Assembly (NCBI RefSeq): GCF_026008515.1
Contig: NZ_BQYM01000006.1
Coordinates: 165,931 to 229,930, forward strand
Length of the DNA stretch: 64,000 nt
Direction: 5' to 3'
Source of the DNA: Hoyosella levis
Lineage (GTDB): Bacteria; Actinomycetota; Actinomycetes; Mycobacteriales; Mycobacteriaceae
The position numbers were made by a program, and so were the translations under genes. This document shows positions 54,402-64,000 of this stretch, piece after piece. The notes below the pieces were generated by a model, which worked only from the letters and a program-made list of their open reading frames with translations, searched no databases and was not told the DNA's origin. How positions within the stretch are numbered: the first letter of the stretch is position 1; each line of letters begins with the position of its first letter.

Positions 54402-57400
54402 CGTTGACCTCAGAGCAGATGTCCGTTTCCCAGCTGGTCGATTGGATCCGCCAGTGGGTGGCCACCGCTACGGGTCAACCGTTCGACCAGATCTCGGCCG
54501 AGCGCCCCATGGAGGAGTTCGGGCTGTCCTCGCGCGATGCGGTGGCGCTCAGCGGCGAGGTCGAGGAGCTGCTCGGCATGACCCTCAGCGCCACCGTGGC
54601 GTACGAGAACCCGACGATCGGGTCGCTCGCCAAGCGCATCATCGAGGGCCCGCCGCCGAGCACGGAAACCGACGCGGACGTCATCGGCGAGCGGCCGCGG
54701 CCACTCGGCCACGTGGACATCGCGATCGTGGGCGTCGCGACACGCTTCCCTGGGGGCGCGAGCACCCCTGAGGAGATGTGGACGCTGCTCGCCGAGGGCC
54801 GCGATGCCATCACTGATCTGCCCCCGGGCCGCTGGGACGAGTACTCGGGCGACCCGGTCATCGCGGCCGCGCTCGCTGCCACCCCCACCTTCGGCGGCTA
54901 TCTCGATGACGTGAAGGGCTTCGACCACGAGTTCTGGGCGATGTCGCCCCTCGAGGTGGAGAACGTCGACCCGCAGCAGCGCATCGCCCTCGAGCTCACC
55001 TGGGAAGCGCTCGAGAATGCCCGCATCCCGGCCAGCGACCTCAAGGGCCGCCAGGTCGGCGTGTTCATCGGCAGCTCCGCCAACGACTACAGCCTCCTGA
55101 CCGCGAGCGACCCCACGAGCGCGCACTACTACGCGCTCACCGGCACGGCCTCGTCGATCATCCCGAACCGGGTCTCGTACACCTTCGACTTCCGTGGCCC
55201 CTCGGTCTCGGTGGATACCGCTTGCTCGTCGTCCCTCGTTGCCATCCACCAAGCCGTGCAGTCGCTGCGCCTCGGCGAGTCCGATATGGCGGTCGCGGGC
55301 GGCGTGAACATGCTGCTCACTCCGGCCGCCACGCTCGGGTTCGGGCAGATCGAGGGCGTGCTCGCCCCCGATGGCCGCATCAAGGCGTTCTCCTCCGACG
55401 CCAACGGCATCGTGCGCGGCGAGGGCGGTGGGCTCGTCGTCCTCAAGCGCCTCGACGAGGCCGAGACCGCCGGTGACCCCATCCTCGGCGTCATCAAGGG
55501 CTCGGCCGTCAATTCCGACGGCCGCTCCAATGGACTCACCGCGCCCAACCCCGAGTCGCAGGTGGCAGTGCTGCGCGCCGCGTACCGGGACGCCGGCATC
55601 GCGCCGAACCAGGTCGACTACGTCGAGGCGCACGGCACCGGCACCCTGCTCGGCGACCCCATCGAGGCCGATGCCCTCGGCCGGGTCCTCGGGCGCGGGC
55701 GCGACGAGATGCTGCCCACCCTGCTCGGCTCCGCGAAGACCAATTTCGGCCACCTCGAGTCCGCCGCCGGCGCGGCCGCGCTCATCAAGGTCATTCTCTC
55801 CATGCAGCATGACCTCATCCCGGCCACCATCAACTTCGCCGGGCCCAACCCCTACATCTCGTTCGACGATGCCAAGCTCGAGGTCGTCGACGAGATCCGC
55901 GAGTGGCCCCGCTACTCCGGCAAGGCCACCGCGGGCGTGTCCGGCTTCGGCTTCGGCGGCACCAACGCGCACCTCGTGGTGCAGGAATACGTGCCCGACG
56001 CCCGGCCCGAGCCCGGCCCCAGCGACATCCCCGTGCTCGCCGACGGCCCCTACATCTTCCCGATCTCCGGCGGCCTGCCATCGCGGCGCCGCCTGGCCGC
56101 GAAGAAGCTCCTCGAATGGCTCGAGGACGGCCCCGGCCGCGACGTGGACCTCGCCTCGCTCGCGCGCAGCCTCGCCAAGCGCAACCACGGACGGTCCCGC
56201 GCCGCCGTGGTCGCCGACAACCGCGATGACCTGATCGCTGGAGTGCGCGCGATAGCAGAGGGCAAGCCGCGCCCCGGCGTGTTCTCCTCCGACGCGCCCG
56301 CGGCCGACGGGCCCGTCTGGGTGTTCTCCGGGTTCGGCTCCCAGCACGCGGGCATGGGCCGCGCTCTCTACGAGGCCAGCCCCGTGTTCGCTGCCCGCAT
56401 CGACGAGATCGATGCGCTGCTCATCGATGAGGCCGGGCACAGCGTCAAGGAAATGTTCTTCGACGAGGATTTCCGCTACCAGGTCGAGACCGCGCAGCTT
56501 GCCATCTTCGCGATCCAGGTAGCACTCGCCGCGACCCTGCGCGAGGCCGGCGCGCGTCCCGCAGCGGTGCTCGGGCACTCGCTCGGCGAGGTCGCCGCCG
56601 CAGCCGTCTCGGGCGGGCTCAGCGTGGAGGACGCCGCACGGGTCATCACCGCCCGTGCCCGCCTCATGGGCGAGACCGAGGCCGCCGTCACCGACGACAA
56701 CATCCGCCGGATGGCCCTCGTCGAGTACTCCGCCGACGAGCTCGCCGCCATGCGCGACGAGTATCCCGGCGTCGAGATCTGCGTCTACTCCGCCCCCACC
56801 CAGACCGTCATCGGCGGCCCGGATGCCGAGGTCCAGGCGATCGTGGCACGCGCCGAGGCTGAGCAGAAGCTCGGGCGCGTCCTCGACACCAAGGGTGCCG
56901 GCCACACCGCGCAGATGGATCCCATCCTCGGCGAGCTCACGGCCGAGATCATGGGCATCGATGCCCGCCCGCTCGAGTGCGCCGTCGCGTCCTCCGTCCA
57001 TGAGGGAACCGTCTTCCCGCGCGGGAACGCTCCCATCCACGGCGAGGACTACTGGACGAAGAACATGCGGTACACCGTGTTCTTCACCAACGCAGTCCAG
57101 AACACCGTCTCGGCCGGCCACACCACTTTCGTCGAGCTCGCCCCGCACCCGGTGGCGCTGATGTCCGTCGCTGCCTCCGCGTTCGCCAGTGGCCTCGTCG
57201 AGCCGCAGCTCATCTACACCCAGAACCGCAAGGAAGACAGCGCCGCCACGCTCGCCGGAGCGGTCGCGCAGCTCTACGTCCATGGGCACCCCGTGGCACT
57301 GTCCCGGATGGTGGCGCCCGGCGCCTACGCCAGCCCGCCCCGCACCGCCTGGCTGCGGCGCGAGCACTGGACCGCCGCCCGCGCCAGCAGCGGCGGGGAC

Positions 57401-59299
57401 CAGCGCATGCCCGGCGCGCACGTCGCCCTGCCCGATGGGCAGCATGTCTGGGAGGTCCAGTCCCAAGCCGTCCACGACATCGACGCGCTCATCCAGGCCG
57501 CCGCCCGCGAAGTGCTGAGCGATGTCACGCTCGGCGCGGTCATCTACCACGCTGGCCTGCCCAGCAGCGGAACGCTCACCACCATGATGCATCCGCACCC
57601 CGGTGGCGCCTCGCTGCGCGTATACAGCAGGCAGGGCGAGGACTTCGTCCTGCTCGCCGACGGAGTCGTCACCGCGGGCGGCCCCCTCAGCGCCCCCGAG
57701 ACCTTTGCCCGGCCAGGCGGCACCGAGCATGTGGCGAGGGCCGCCGACACCGAGCCCGCGGAGCTCCTCGCCCAGGCCCCGGAGAAATGGGACCCCGCCA
57801 GCGGCGAGCCCGTGCGCGAGCGCCTCACCCGCATCATCGCCGAAGCCATGGGCTACGCGGCCGAGGACCTGCCCGCCGAGATCTCCCTCGTGGAGCTTGG
57901 ACTCGATTCACTGATGGCCGTGCGCATCAAGAACCGCGTCGAGCACGAGTTCAGCATCCCGCAGCTGCAGGTCCAGGCGCTGCGCGACGCGAGCCTCGAC
58001 GATGTCGAGAAGTACCTCGTCTACGCGATCGAGAATCCCGACAAGGTCGCCGAGCTCGCCGCCGAGCAGCAAAGCGGCGCGGCCCCCGTCGACGTGGCCA
58101 CCATCGAGGAAGCCCCTGCCGCGCCAGCTGTTGCGCCGGCCGAGGCCACCACGATCGGCGCAGAGAATCCCAGCGCGGAATCGCCCAGCCAGGCGACCGA
58201 CCAGCGCAGCGTCACCGAGGCAGCCGGGCTCGACGTGCCACCTCGCGACGCCGCCGAGCGGCTCGCGTTCGCCCAGTGGGCCACCATCACCGGCAAGTCC
58301 GCCGGAGGCATCTTCAACCCGCTGCCCAGCGTTGACGACGCCACCGCCGAGAGGCTCGCGCAACGCCTCTCCGATCGCGCGGGCGGCGACATCACCGTCG
58401 AGCAGCTCCGCGCGGCACCCAGCATCGAGCGCCTCGCCGACCTCGTGCGCGATCACCTCGAGGGCGATGTGGGGCTCGTGCGCACCCTGCGGCCCCGCAA
58501 GGACGGCAGCACCCGCGTTCCAGTGTTCGTGTTCCACCCGGCCGGCGGATCGACAGTGGTCTACGAGCCGTTGACCAAGCGGCTCCCCGCCGACGTGCCC
58601 GTCTACGGCTTCGAGCGCATCGACGGGCCCCTCGGGGAACGCGTCGACCACTACCTTCCCGCGCTGCGGGAGATCCAGCCACACGGGCCGTATGTGCTCG
58701 CCGGATGGTCATTCGGCGGCGCACTCGCCTACACGATGGCCCACCGACTGCGCGCGGAGGGCGAGGACGTGGCACTGCTCGGCCTGCTCGACACGGTCTT
58801 CCCGTCCGAGCCGATCCCCGACACGCCCGAGGAGATCGAGCTGCGGTGGAAGCGGTTCGCCGACTTCGCCAAGGTCAACTACGGCTTCGAGCCCGAGCTG
58901 CCCATCGACAAGCTCGTCCAGACCGACGACGCCGGCCAGATCCGCATCATGCTCGACCAGCTCAAGGGCACCAACCACACGATCAGTGGCGGCATCATCG
59001 AGCACCAGCGCGCCTCCTACCTGGACAATCGCGCGGCCTGGAAGCTCCAGCCCGAGGAATACGACGGGCCAGTGGTGCTGTACAAGGCCGAGCGCATGCA
59101 CGACGGTGCCGTGCAGCTCGAGCCGCGCTTCGCCAACATCGCCCCCGACGGCGGATGGGGGCCAGTGGCGCAAGACCTCGAGGTCGTGCAGCTCACCGGC
59201 GATCATCTCGGTGTGGTCGACGAGCCTGTCATTGCCCGTGTCGCCGAGCACCTCTCTGGCAAGCTTGACGAGATCGAAGCCCACCGTTCCCCAGAGTGA
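54398..59299 (+). CDS. pks13: polyketide synthase Pks13 (mycolic acid condensase)
   Basis: 1633 residues from GTG 54398, about 100 shorter than M. tuberculosis Pks13. Domains in order: N-terminal ACP (about 1-90, phosphopantetheine Ser44 in GLSSRDAV), KS (about 105-530, VDTACSSS with Cys276, [27 protein letters not shown]), AT (about 625-930, [12 protein letters not shown] with Ser728), C-terminal ACP (about 1130-1210, [12 protein letters not shown] with Ser1171), an Ala/Pro/Glu-rich linker, and TE (about 1355-1620, [11 protein letters not shown] with Ser1438). It condenses meromycoloyl and carboxyacyl units to the alpha-alkyl beta-keto ester and transfers it to trehalose. Confidence 0.98.
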   Translation: MTLTSEQMSVSQLVDWIRQWVATATGQPFDQISAERPMEEFGLSSRDAVALSGEVEELLGMTLSATVAYENPTIGSLAKRIIEGPPPSTETDADVIGERPRPLGHVDIAIVGVATRFPGGASTPEEMWTLLAEGRDAITDLPPGRWDEYSGDPVIAAALAATPTFGGYLDDVKGFDHEFWAMSPLEVENVDPQQRIALELTWEALENARIPASDLKGRQVGVFIGSSANDYSLLTASDPTSAHYYALTGTASSIIPNRVSYTFDFRGPSVSVDTACSSSLVAIHQAVQSLRLGESDMAVAGGVNMLLTPAATLGFGQIEGVLAPDGRIKAFSSDANGIVRGEGGGLVVLKRLDEAETAGDPILGVIKGSAVNSDGRSNGLTAPNPESQVAVLRAAYRDAGIAPNQVDYVEAHGTGTLLGDPIEADALGRVLGRGRDEMLPTLLGSAKTNFGHLESAAGAAALIKVILSMQHDLIPATINFAGPNPYISFDDAKLEVVDEIREWPRYSGKATAGVSGFGFGGTNAHLVVQEYVPDARPEPGPSDIPVLADGPYIFPISGGLPSRRRLAAKKLLEWLEDGPGRDVDLASLARSLAKRNHGRSRAAVVADNRDDLIAGVRAIAEGKPRPGVFSSDAPAADGPVWVFSGFGSQHAGMGRALYEASPVFAARIDEIDALLIDEAGHSVKEMFFDEDFRYQVETAQLAIFAIQVALAATLREAGARPAAVLGHSLGEVAAAAVSGGLSVEDAARVITARARLMGETEAAVTDDNIRRMALVEYSADELAAMRDEYPGVEICVYSAPTQTVIGGPDAEVQAIVARAEAEQKLGRVLDTKGAGHTAQMDPILGELTAEIMGIDARPLECAVASSVHEGTVFPRGNAPIHGEDYWTKNMRYTVFFTNAVQNTVSAGHTTFVELAPHPVALMSVAASAFASGLVEPQLIYTQNRKEDSAATLAGAVAQLYVHGHPVALSRMVAPGAYASPPRTAWLRREHWTAARASSGGDQRMPGAHVALPDGQHVWEVQSQAVHDIDALIQAAAREVLSDVTLGAVIYHAGLPSSGTLTTMMHPHPGGASLRVYSRQGEDFVLLADGVVTAGGPLSAPETFARPGGTEHVARAADTEPAELLAQAPEKWDPASGEPVRERLTRIIAEAMGYAAEDLPAEISLVELGLDSLMAVRIKNRVEHEFSIPQLQVQALRDASLDDVEKYLVYAIENPDKVAELAAEQQSGAAPVDVATIEEAPAAPAVAPAEATTIGAENPSAESPSQATDQRSVTEAAGLDVPPRDAAERLAFAQWATITGKSAGGIFNPLPSVDDATAERLAQRLSDRAGGDITVEQLRAAPSIERLADLVRDHLEGDVGLVRTLRPRKDGSTRVPVFVFHPAGGSTVVYEPLTKRLPADVPVYGFERIDGPLGERVDHYLPALREIQPHGPYVLAGWSFGGALAYTMAHRLRAEGEDVALLGLLDTVFPSEPIPDTPEEIELRWKRFADFAKVNYGFEPELPIDKLVQTDDAGQIRIMLDQLKGTNHTISGGIIEHQRASYLDNRAAWKLQPEEYDGPVVLYKAERMHDGAVQLEPRFANIAPDGGWGPVAQDLEVVQLTGDHLGVVDEPVIARVAEHLSGKLDEIEAHRSPE

Positions 59300-59312
59300 G
59301 GAGCTGCCGCGC

Positions 59313-60857
59313 GTGAACACGACAGCCGAGAAGCTTGCCGACCTGCGTGCACGCCTCGACAAGGCGCAGGATCCGGGCAACCCCCGGGCGATCGCCAAGC
59401 GCGACGAGAAGGGCCTGCCCTCGCCCCGGCAACGCATCCACGCGCTGCTTGACCACGGCACATTCGTGGAGATCGGTGCGCTCGTCAAGGCCCCCGGCTC
59501 CGCGGACAACCCCTATGGCGACGGCGTCGTCGTGGGGCACGGACTCATCGACGGTCGGCCAGTCGTCGTGTTCTCGCACGACCAGACCGTGTTCGGCGGC
59601 AGCCTTGGCGAGATGTTCGGCCGCAAGGTCTGCGCCGCGCTCGACATGGCCCTCAAGGTCGGCTGCCCCGTCATCGGCATCAACGACTCCGGTGGCGCCC
59701 GCGTGCAGGAAGCCGTCACCTCCCTCGCCTTCTACGCCGAGATCGGGCGACGCCAGATCCAGCTCTCCGGGCTCGTGCCGCAGATCTCCGTCATGCTTGG
59801 CAAGTGCGCGGGCGGCGCGGTGTACGGACCGGCCATCACCGACTACATCGTGGCCGTCGAGGACCAGTCCTACATGTTCATCACCGGCCCCGAGGTGATC
59901 CGTGCCGTCACCGGCGAGCACATCTCCGCGGAGGAGCTCGGTGGCGCCCGCAAGCAGGCCGAGTACGGCACCGTCCATCACGTCGCCAGCACCGAGGCGA
60001 ATGCCTTCGCGTGGGTTCGCGGGCTCCTCGGCTACCTGCCGTCGAACTGCAACGAGCCCGGCCCCATCGTCAACCCCGACCTCGAGCCGGAGAAGACGGA
60101 CTCCGACATCGCGCTCGACTCGTTCATGCCCGACGCGGACAACTCGGCGTACGACATGCATGACATCCTCCGCTACATCTTCGACGATGGCGAGTTCACG
60201 GAGATCTCCCCGGAGTTCGCCCGCAACCTCCTCGTCGGCTATAGCCGCATCGACGGCCGCACCGTCGGAGTGCTCGCCAACCAGCCGTTCCACCTCAGTG
60301 GTGCCCTCGACATCGACGCCGCCGAGAAAGCCGCCCGGTTCATCCGGTTCTGCAACGCCTTCGAGATCCCCATCGTGTGCGTCGTCGACGTGCCGGGCTT
60401 CCTGCCCGGGCTCGAGCAGGAGCGCAACGGAATCATCCGGCGAGGTGCGAAGATCCTCAACGCCTACCTCGAAGCGGATGTGCCCAAGGTGACCGTTGTG
60501 GTGCGCAAGGCATACGGAGGTGGATACGCGGTGATGGGTTCCAAGAACCTCGGGGCCGACCTCAACTTCGCCTGGCCCACCGCGCGCATCGCCGTCATGG
60601 GAGCCGAGGGAGCCGTGGTGCTGCTCAAGCGCAAGGAGCTCGCCGAGGCCGGGGAGCGCGCGCCCGAGGTGCGGCGCAAGTTCATCGACTACTACAACGA
60701 GTTCGTCGCCACCCCCTACATCGCGGCGGAGCGTGGCTACATCGACGCTGTGATAGCCCCGTCCGACACCCGCCTCGAGCTGCGCCGCGCCCTGCGCGCG
60801 CTGCGGGACAAGACCGTGCAGCGGCCGGTGAAGAAGCACACCCTGCACCCTGGCTGA
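59313..60857 (+). CDS. accD4: acyl-CoA carboxylase beta subunit AccD4
   Basis: 514 residues from GTG 59313 (GAGGAG ten bases upstream). Carboxyltransferase family: [70 protein letters not shown] (acyl-CoA oxyanion site), [29 protein letters not shown] and [22 protein letters not shown]. With AccA3 and AccD5 partners it carboxylates long-chain acyl-CoA to provide the alpha-branch extender for Pks13. It is 13 bp from the pks13 stop, same operon. The stop codon is within a short tandem repeat. Confidence 0.96.
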   Translation: MNTTAEKLADLRARLDKAQDPGNPRAIAKRDEKGLPSPRQRIHALLDHGTFVEIGALVKAPGSADNPYGDGVVVGHGLIDGRPVVVFSHDQTVFGGSLGEMFGRKVCAALDMALKVGCPVIGINDSGGARVQEAVTSLAFYAEIGRRQIQLSGLVPQISVMLGKCAGGAVYGPAITDYIVAVEDQSYMFITGPEVIRAVTGEHISAEELGGARKQAEYGTVHHVASTEANAFAWVRGLLGYLPSNCNEPGPIVNPDLEPEKTDSDIALDSFMPDADNSAYDMHDILRYIFDDGEFTEISPEFARNLLVGYSRIDGRTVGVLANQPFHLSGALDIDAAEKAARFIRFCNAFEIPIVCVVDVPGFLPGLEQERNGIIRRGAKILNAYLEADVPKVTVVVRKAYGGGYAVMGSKNLGADLNFAWPTARIAVMGAEGAVVLLKRKELAEAGERAPEVRRKFIDYYNEFVATPYIAAERGYIDAVIAPSDTRLELRRALRALRDKTVQRPVKKHTLHPG

Positions 60858-60886
60858 TTGGTTGGCTGGCTGATTGGCTGGCTGGC
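60851..60886 (+). repeat. TGGCTGATTGG-type tandem repeat spanning the accD4 stop
   Basis: A degenerate run made of TGGCTGATTGG and TTGGCTGGC units, starting at the last accD4 codon and stop and continuing about 30 bp. It repeats the pattern seen at the glf stop. Confidence 0.8.
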
Positions 60887-60903
60887 GTTGGTACGTCAGC
60901 GGG

Positions 60904-60977
60904 GCCAAAAGCACGGGAAACTGCTAAACGCGATAGAAAACTCCTGGGATTTCCGGAGGTTTCTATCGCGTTTGGCG
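60904..60977 (+). repeat. palindromic repeat copy 3 (family of four)
   Basis: Begins GCCAAAAGCACGGGAAAC; stem AAACGCGATAGAAA at 60926-60939 with complement at 60960-60973, extended inward by ACTCC/GGAGG pairs with one mismatch; loop motif CCTGGGATTT. Nearly identical to copy 4. Lies between accD4 and the SRPBCC gene. Confidence 0.9.
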
Positions 60978-60980
60978 TTG

Positions 60981-61046
60981 GGCGGCCAGCTCCCAGCGGT
61001 GGGCGGGCGGGCTCGTGGCTGGCGGCCAGCTCCCAGCGGTGGGCGG
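60981..61046. repeat. 26-bp direct repeat pair
   Basis: The 26-bp sequence starting GGCGGCCAGCTCCCAGCGGT occurs at 60981-61006 and again at 61021-61046, 14 bp apart, just after palindromic copy 3 and before the SRPBCC gene end. No coding signal. Confidence 0.9.
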
Positions 61047-61077
61047 ACGCCAAGCGGAAGGCTCTGTCGATCAGCTC

Positions 61078-61581
61078 TTATCGGCAGGCATCCGCGGCTT
61101 GGGCGTAGTACTCCTTGAGCGCGGGGTAGTAGTCGTCGAAGCTCGGCGCCGAGGCTCCCGTAGTGGCAGCGACGAGGTTGTCGAGGTAGTACTCCCAACC
61201 AGGACCGGTTCCACTGACGGAGTCGAGATCGTCGACATGCTGGGTGAAGGTCAGCAACGTTCCGTCGGTCTCGGTCGACAATCGAGCTTCGAGCCGCCAG
61301 CTCCCGTACTCGTCCTCCGCGGATACGGCGAGAACGTACGGTGGCTCGCACTTGTCGATCCGCATGCCGATCGGCGGGCCTTCGTCCTCGAATGTCATCG
61401 TGACGGAGATCGTATTGCCCGGCGCTGCGTCGCCTGTCCAGGTTCCGAACCAACGGCCTGTCCGTTCCGATTCAGTGATGCTGGCCCAGACATCGTCGAT
61501 GTCCGCGCGGAACGAGCGCGTCAGAACCAGGTCAGGGCCGAGTGCTGTCGCGATCACCCGCCCGGTTGGTGTCTTCGTCAT
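61078..61581 (-). CDS. SRPBCC (AHSA1-like) domain protein
   Basis: 167 residues from ATG 61581 (GAGGAG six bases upstream). START/SRPBCC ligand-binding fold: LVLTRSFRADIDDVWASITESERTGRWFGTWTGDAAPGNTISVTMTFE, PPYVLAVSAEDEYGSWRLEARLSTETDGTLLTFTQHVDDL and GPGWEYYLDNL. Such proteins bind hydrophobic ligands and often travel with ArsR-like regulators, as here: the start overlaps the stop of the regulator by 4 bp. Ligand unknown. Confidence 0.87.
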   Translation of the reverse strand: MTKTPTGRVIATALGPDLVLTRSFRADIDDVWASITESERTGRWFGTWTGDAAPGNTISVTMTFEDEGPPIGMRIDKCEPPYVLAVSAEDEYGSWRLEARLSTETDGTLLTFTQHVDDLDSVSGTGPGWEYYLDNLVAATTGASAPSFDDYYPALKEYYAQAADACR

Positions 61582-61943
61582 GCTGAGCTCCTCTTCTCCT
61601 GATGGTTGTCGATCCTCGCGCTTCGTCGGTCACGCTGGGTCCGGTAGACCTCTGTCCCCAGGGCATCCAGCGCCTGTGACCAGCTGAACCGGAAGCCGGC
61701 GAGCCAGCGATCCAGTTCCTGCAGCGGACGAGCGTCCAGGTGGTAGACCCGGGAGCGGCCGTCGTTGGTGCTGGGGGCTTCGGATACAAGCCCGCACTCG
61801 CGCAGGATGCGGAGATGCCGGCTGACGGCGGGCCTGCTGATGGGAAACTGGTCGGCGATCTCGCCCGCTGTCAGGGATGCCTCCCGGAGCATCTCCAGGA
61901 TCTCCCGGCGAACCGGGTCCGCGACCGCGTGGGCTACCTTCAC
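61578..61943 (-). CDS. ArsR/SmtB-family transcriptional regulator
   Basis: 121 residues from GTG 61943. Winged helix-turn-helix: DPVRREILEMLREASLTAGEIADQFPISRPAVSRHLRILRECGLVSEAPSTNDGRSRVYHLDARPLQEL. It lacks the usual metal-binding Cys box (ELCVCDL), so metal sensing is unlikely; this subgroup typically pairs with SRPBCC proteins. An inverted repeat (61953-61968) just upstream of the start is a candidate operator for autoregulation. It is first of a two-gene operon. Confidence 0.88.
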   Translation of the reverse strand: MKVAHAVADPVRREILEMLREASLTAGEIADQFPISRPAVSRHLRILRECGLVSEAPSTNDGRSRVYHLDARPLQELDRWLAGFRFSWSQALDALGTEVYRTQRDRRSARIDNHQEKRSSA

Positions 61944-61952
61944 CCCATTAAT

Positions 61953-61968
61953 GTAACCACATGGTTAC
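61953..61968. promoter_or_regulatory. candidate operator of the ArsR-family regulator
   Basis: GTAACCACATGGTTAC has 7-bp perfect inverted arms around CA, 9 bp upstream of the regulator start on the minus strand. Position and symmetry fit a winged-helix dimer. Confidence 0.6.
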
Positions 61969-62035
61969 TCATATGTCGATGGGTGGCCGCCCGGCATCGC
62001 CGTCGGTGATGGTGGCGCCTGGTGGGGTCTGTCGA

Positions 62036-62108
62036 CCAAAAGCACGGGAAACTGCCAAACGCGATAGAAAACTCCTGGGATTCCCGGAGGTTTCTATCGC
62101 GTTTGGCG
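62036..62108 (+). repeat. palindromic repeat copy 4 (family of four)
   Basis: Begins CCAAAAGCACGGGAAACTGC; 16-bp stem CCAAACGCGATAGAAA at 62055-62070 with complement at 62091-62106; loop holds CCTGGGATT. Same orientation as copy 3 and differing from it at about three positions. Lies between the ArsR-family gene and the emb gene. Confidence 0.9.
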
Positions 62109-62164
62109 CGTTGCGGCAGGCTCGCGGTCGGCTCCCAAGCGGGCGGCCGCCAGCCACCAGCGGG

Positions 62165-64000
62165 CTACGGCACGATCGGGCCAGGCGACCAGAGCCCGGA
62201 GCGTGTCACTGTGTCATGCTCGATCTCGGCGGGCACGGCCTCGGGCACGAACCGGTCGTAGTCGATGAGCTCGCCCCAGTCGCGGCGCCAGTCATCGCGG
62301 AGATAGGTCGCCATGGTGGTGCCATCGTTGAGGGTGTTGGTCAGGCCGAGCGAGCCACCGGCGAAGGGGCTCTCCCAGGAGTTCGCGCCAGCGATGACGC
62401 CTCGGTCCGGGGTGATGCGGTACTCGGCGGGCTGCGCGACACCATTGATGTGCAGGTAGGGCTGCTGGCAGGGGAAGTGCAGGCCGACGGTCCAGTCGAG
62501 CAGCACTGGCTGCTCGCTGCCCACGACCTCCTGCAGCGTATTGACCTCGGGGACGCGCGGCGGTGTCAGCGCGAGCCATTGGCGTGGCTCGAAGTCCTGG
62601 TCACGGGCGACAACGCGCACCACGTCGGCCTCGGCCGGGATCTCGCTCATGGGCACGCGCAGGTTGCGCCACATGGGGGAGGGGCCGGGGTCGATCGGCT
62701 GGATGCGCCCCATCGGATCAAAGGAGTCGCCATCACGTCGCCCGTACTCGACCTCGAGCGTCTGGCCATAGTCCCGGATGCCATCAGCATCGGTGGAGTC
62801 GATCAGGCCGGCGGCCGTGACGACGAGGAGGGGCGAGTCGGGTGACCGCTCGGGCAGCTCGTACCACCCGGTGAGCAGTTCGATGACCTCGGTCTGCGAG
62901 TCGGTGAACGAGCCCAGCACGGGCACGCGGTCTGGGTCGAGCCCAAAGGGCAGGGTCACGCGGGAACCATTGATCCCGGGCTCGTCGAGGAACTCGGTGG
63001 TGATGGAGGCTCCCCCCACGCGGGGGCCATCGGGATTAATCGTGGAGGGGCCCGAGCCGTCGACGTTGACGTCCTCGGGAACGAGATCAACACGAATGCC
63101 GTTGGGGTCGAAGCCAGTATTGAGCCGCCCGGCGAATGCTTCCTCCGGATCCGCGCCGGAAGCCGAGGGGAGGAATCCGGAATTGATGTCGGACTCGACG
63201 AGCACATCGTTGGCCAGGGCGCACGGCGAACCGCGCAGCGCGTCGATGTTCGACCGGGCGATCGAGTACGCGGGGTACTGCGAGACCGCGCCCTTGGCCA
63301 GGGACAGCATCGCGAACACAACGAACGCGCTGGTGACGAGAGCGACCGGAGCCTGGAACGGCATGAGGAACCAGCGCCGCAGACCCCTGGCCTCGGTGTG
63401 GCGGAGGTACATGAATGCACCGATGACCAGGAGCACCAAGGCGATGGCAAGCACGCCGGTCGCCAGCACATAGCCGTTGATGGAGGGACGCTTGTCCCAC
63501 CAGGGAACGCCGAAGCTGCCTACGTACCAGTAGCCGTTCGGGCCGGTCGCGGCGTAGGCGGCGAGCAGCAGGACGATCGAGCCGTAGAGGACCTTGTTGC
63601 GCGGCGATTGGAACAACGCCGTGGTCAGGGCGACCGCGCCGAGCGCCGCGACGGCCGCGCCGATGCCGGCGAACGCGCCGAAGTGGTGCACCCACTTGGT
63701 GGGGGTGGCGGCGAGGAAGCCGAAGGACATGAGCGTCACGGCGAGGAGGCGGATCGACGGGCCCCGTGCCATGCGGCTCTTCGAGGCCTGATGGATGATC
63801 GCCGCGCCGGCGGTGAACATCGACAGCACCATCATCAGCACCGGGATCCGGCGCGCGAGGGAGCCATCCGCGGTCTGGCTGAACAGCTCCGAGTAGCGGA
63901 AGAACTCCTCGTACCAGGCGAGGGAGGGTCCGATGGCGGTGCGGAGGCGGGAGGCCTCGGTGACGGTGGCGAGGGTCTGGTCGTAGAAGATGATGAACAG
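62165..64000 (-). CDS. arabinosyltransferase (EmbA/B/C family), N-terminus beyond window
   Basis: About 611 residues of the C-terminal part; the frame stays open to the window edge. Several membrane helices ([80 protein letters not shown]), then a large extracytoplasmic C-terminal domain with LRGSPCALANDVLVE, LPFGLDPDRVPVLGSF, GWYELPERSPDSPLLVVTAAG, ALTPPRVPEVNTLQEVV and LDWTVGLHFPCQQPYLHINGVAQPAEYRI. This is the Emb family that builds arabinan (EmbA/B) or lipoarabinomannan (EmbC). The part present cannot assign A, B or C. Transcribed toward the mycolate genes. Confidence 0.95.
   Translation of the reverse strand: MFIIFYDQTLATVTEASRLRTAIGPSLAWYEEFFRYSELFSQTADGSLARRIPVLMMVLSMFTAGAAIIHQASKSRMARGPSIRLLAVTLMSFGFLAATPTKWVHHFGAFAGIGAAVAALGAVALTTALFQSPRNKVLYGSIVLLLAAYAATGPNGYWYVGSFGVPWWDKRPSINGYVLATGVLAIALVLLVIGAFMYLRHTEARGLRRWFLMPFQAPVALVTSAFVVFAMLSLAKGAVSQYPAYSIARSNIDALRGSPCALANDVLVESDINSGFLPSASGADPEEAFAGRLNTGFDPNGIRVDLVPEDVNVDGSGPSTINPDGPRVGGASITTEFLDEPGINGSRVTLPFGLDPDRVPVLGSFTDSQTEVIELLTGWYELPERSPDSPLLVVTAAGLIDSTDADGIRDYGQTLEVEYGRRDGDSFDPMGRIQPIDPGPSPMWRNLRVPMSEIPAEADVVRVVARDQDFEPRQWLALTPPRVPEVNTLQEVVGSEQPVLLDWTVGLHFPCQQPYLHINGVAQPAEYRITPDRGVIAGANSWESPFAGGSLGLTNTLNDGTTMATYLRDDWRRDWGELIDYDRFVPEAVPAEIEHDTVTRSGLWSPGPIVP

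Noticed and set aside
54410..57730. A 1106-codon open frame on the minus strand inside pks13
   Set aside because: It is antisense to a gene with all catalytic motifs, its translation is Gly/Asp/Val/Arg-rich without family motifs, and long antisense frames are common in this high-GC sequence.

Overview
This window is a high-GC chromosomal segment from a mycolic-acid-producing actinobacterium (order Mycobacteriales/Corynebacteriales). The diagnosis rests on one contiguous arabinogalactan and mycolate cell-wall locus: glf, glfT2, a PAP2 phosphatase, ubiA (DPPR synthase), aftB, two mycolyltransferases, a Culp6-type cutinase, fadD32, pks13, accD4 and an emb arabinosyltransferase. The gene order from sodA/glpQ/bfrB/pheA/serS through the acyltransferases and amidase to emb closely follows, as I recall it, the origin-proximal Rv3846 to Rv3793 region of M. 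tuberculosis. LGFP-repeat mycolyltransferase and amidase, a 1633-residue Pks13 and many lineage differences argue against Mycobacterium itself. I cannot name the genus. I saw no tRNA, rRNA, CRISPR array, transposase or phage gene.

Layout. 1-8 kb: truncated FMN alpha-hydroxy-acid dehydrogenase, DUF5313, RraA-like protein, a succinic semialdehyde dehydrogenase, then a minus-strand run of CsbD-like, DUF3068, CopD, CopC and DUF6474 genes. 8-11 kb: a RecB-like nuclease and an exported alpha/beta hydrolase flanked by two nearly identical palindromic repeats. 10.8-15.2 kb: cbtA/cbtB cobalt transporter behind a cobalamin riboswitch, ilvD, an HSD10-like SDR and an unknown gene. 15.4-23 kb: mgtE, sodA, msrA, a DUF4429/SHOCT protein, an intergenic region holding a parS-like palindrome and four DnaA-box matches, a rhodanese, DUF4328, GlpQ, DUF5926 and ferritin. 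23.6-33 kb: LCP ligase, a LysR-type effector-domain orphan with an Rdx protein, CPBP protease, DUF2470 protein (IdeR/DtxR-like box), pheA, a phosphoglycerate mutase, a PE/PPE/EspG-like trio, a zincin and a septum-formation protein. 33-40 kb: ankyrin protein, serS, thioesterase, tandem acyltransferases, HAD phosphatase and a large cell-wall amidase. 40-64 kb: the cell-wall locus, ending in an emb gene cut by the window edge.

How the genes work together. Glf makes UDP-galactofuranose and GlfT2 polymerises the galactan. UbiA and the PAP2 phosphatase make decaprenyl-phosphoribose for the arabinose donor. AftB and Emb build the arabinan. AccD4 (carboxylated acyl-CoA) and FadD32 (meromycoloyl-AMP) feed Pks13, which condenses the mycolate. 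The two Ag85-type enzymes transfer mycolates to arabinogalactan and trehalose. LCP and amidase proteins act on the peptidoglycan anchor.

Most unusual points: a family of four palindromic repeats occurring as two direct-repeat pairs, each bracketing an accessory gene unit; the parS plus DnaA-box intergenic region; the PE/PPE/EspG trio away from any visible ESX machinery; and tandem repeats that contain the stop codons of glf and accD4.
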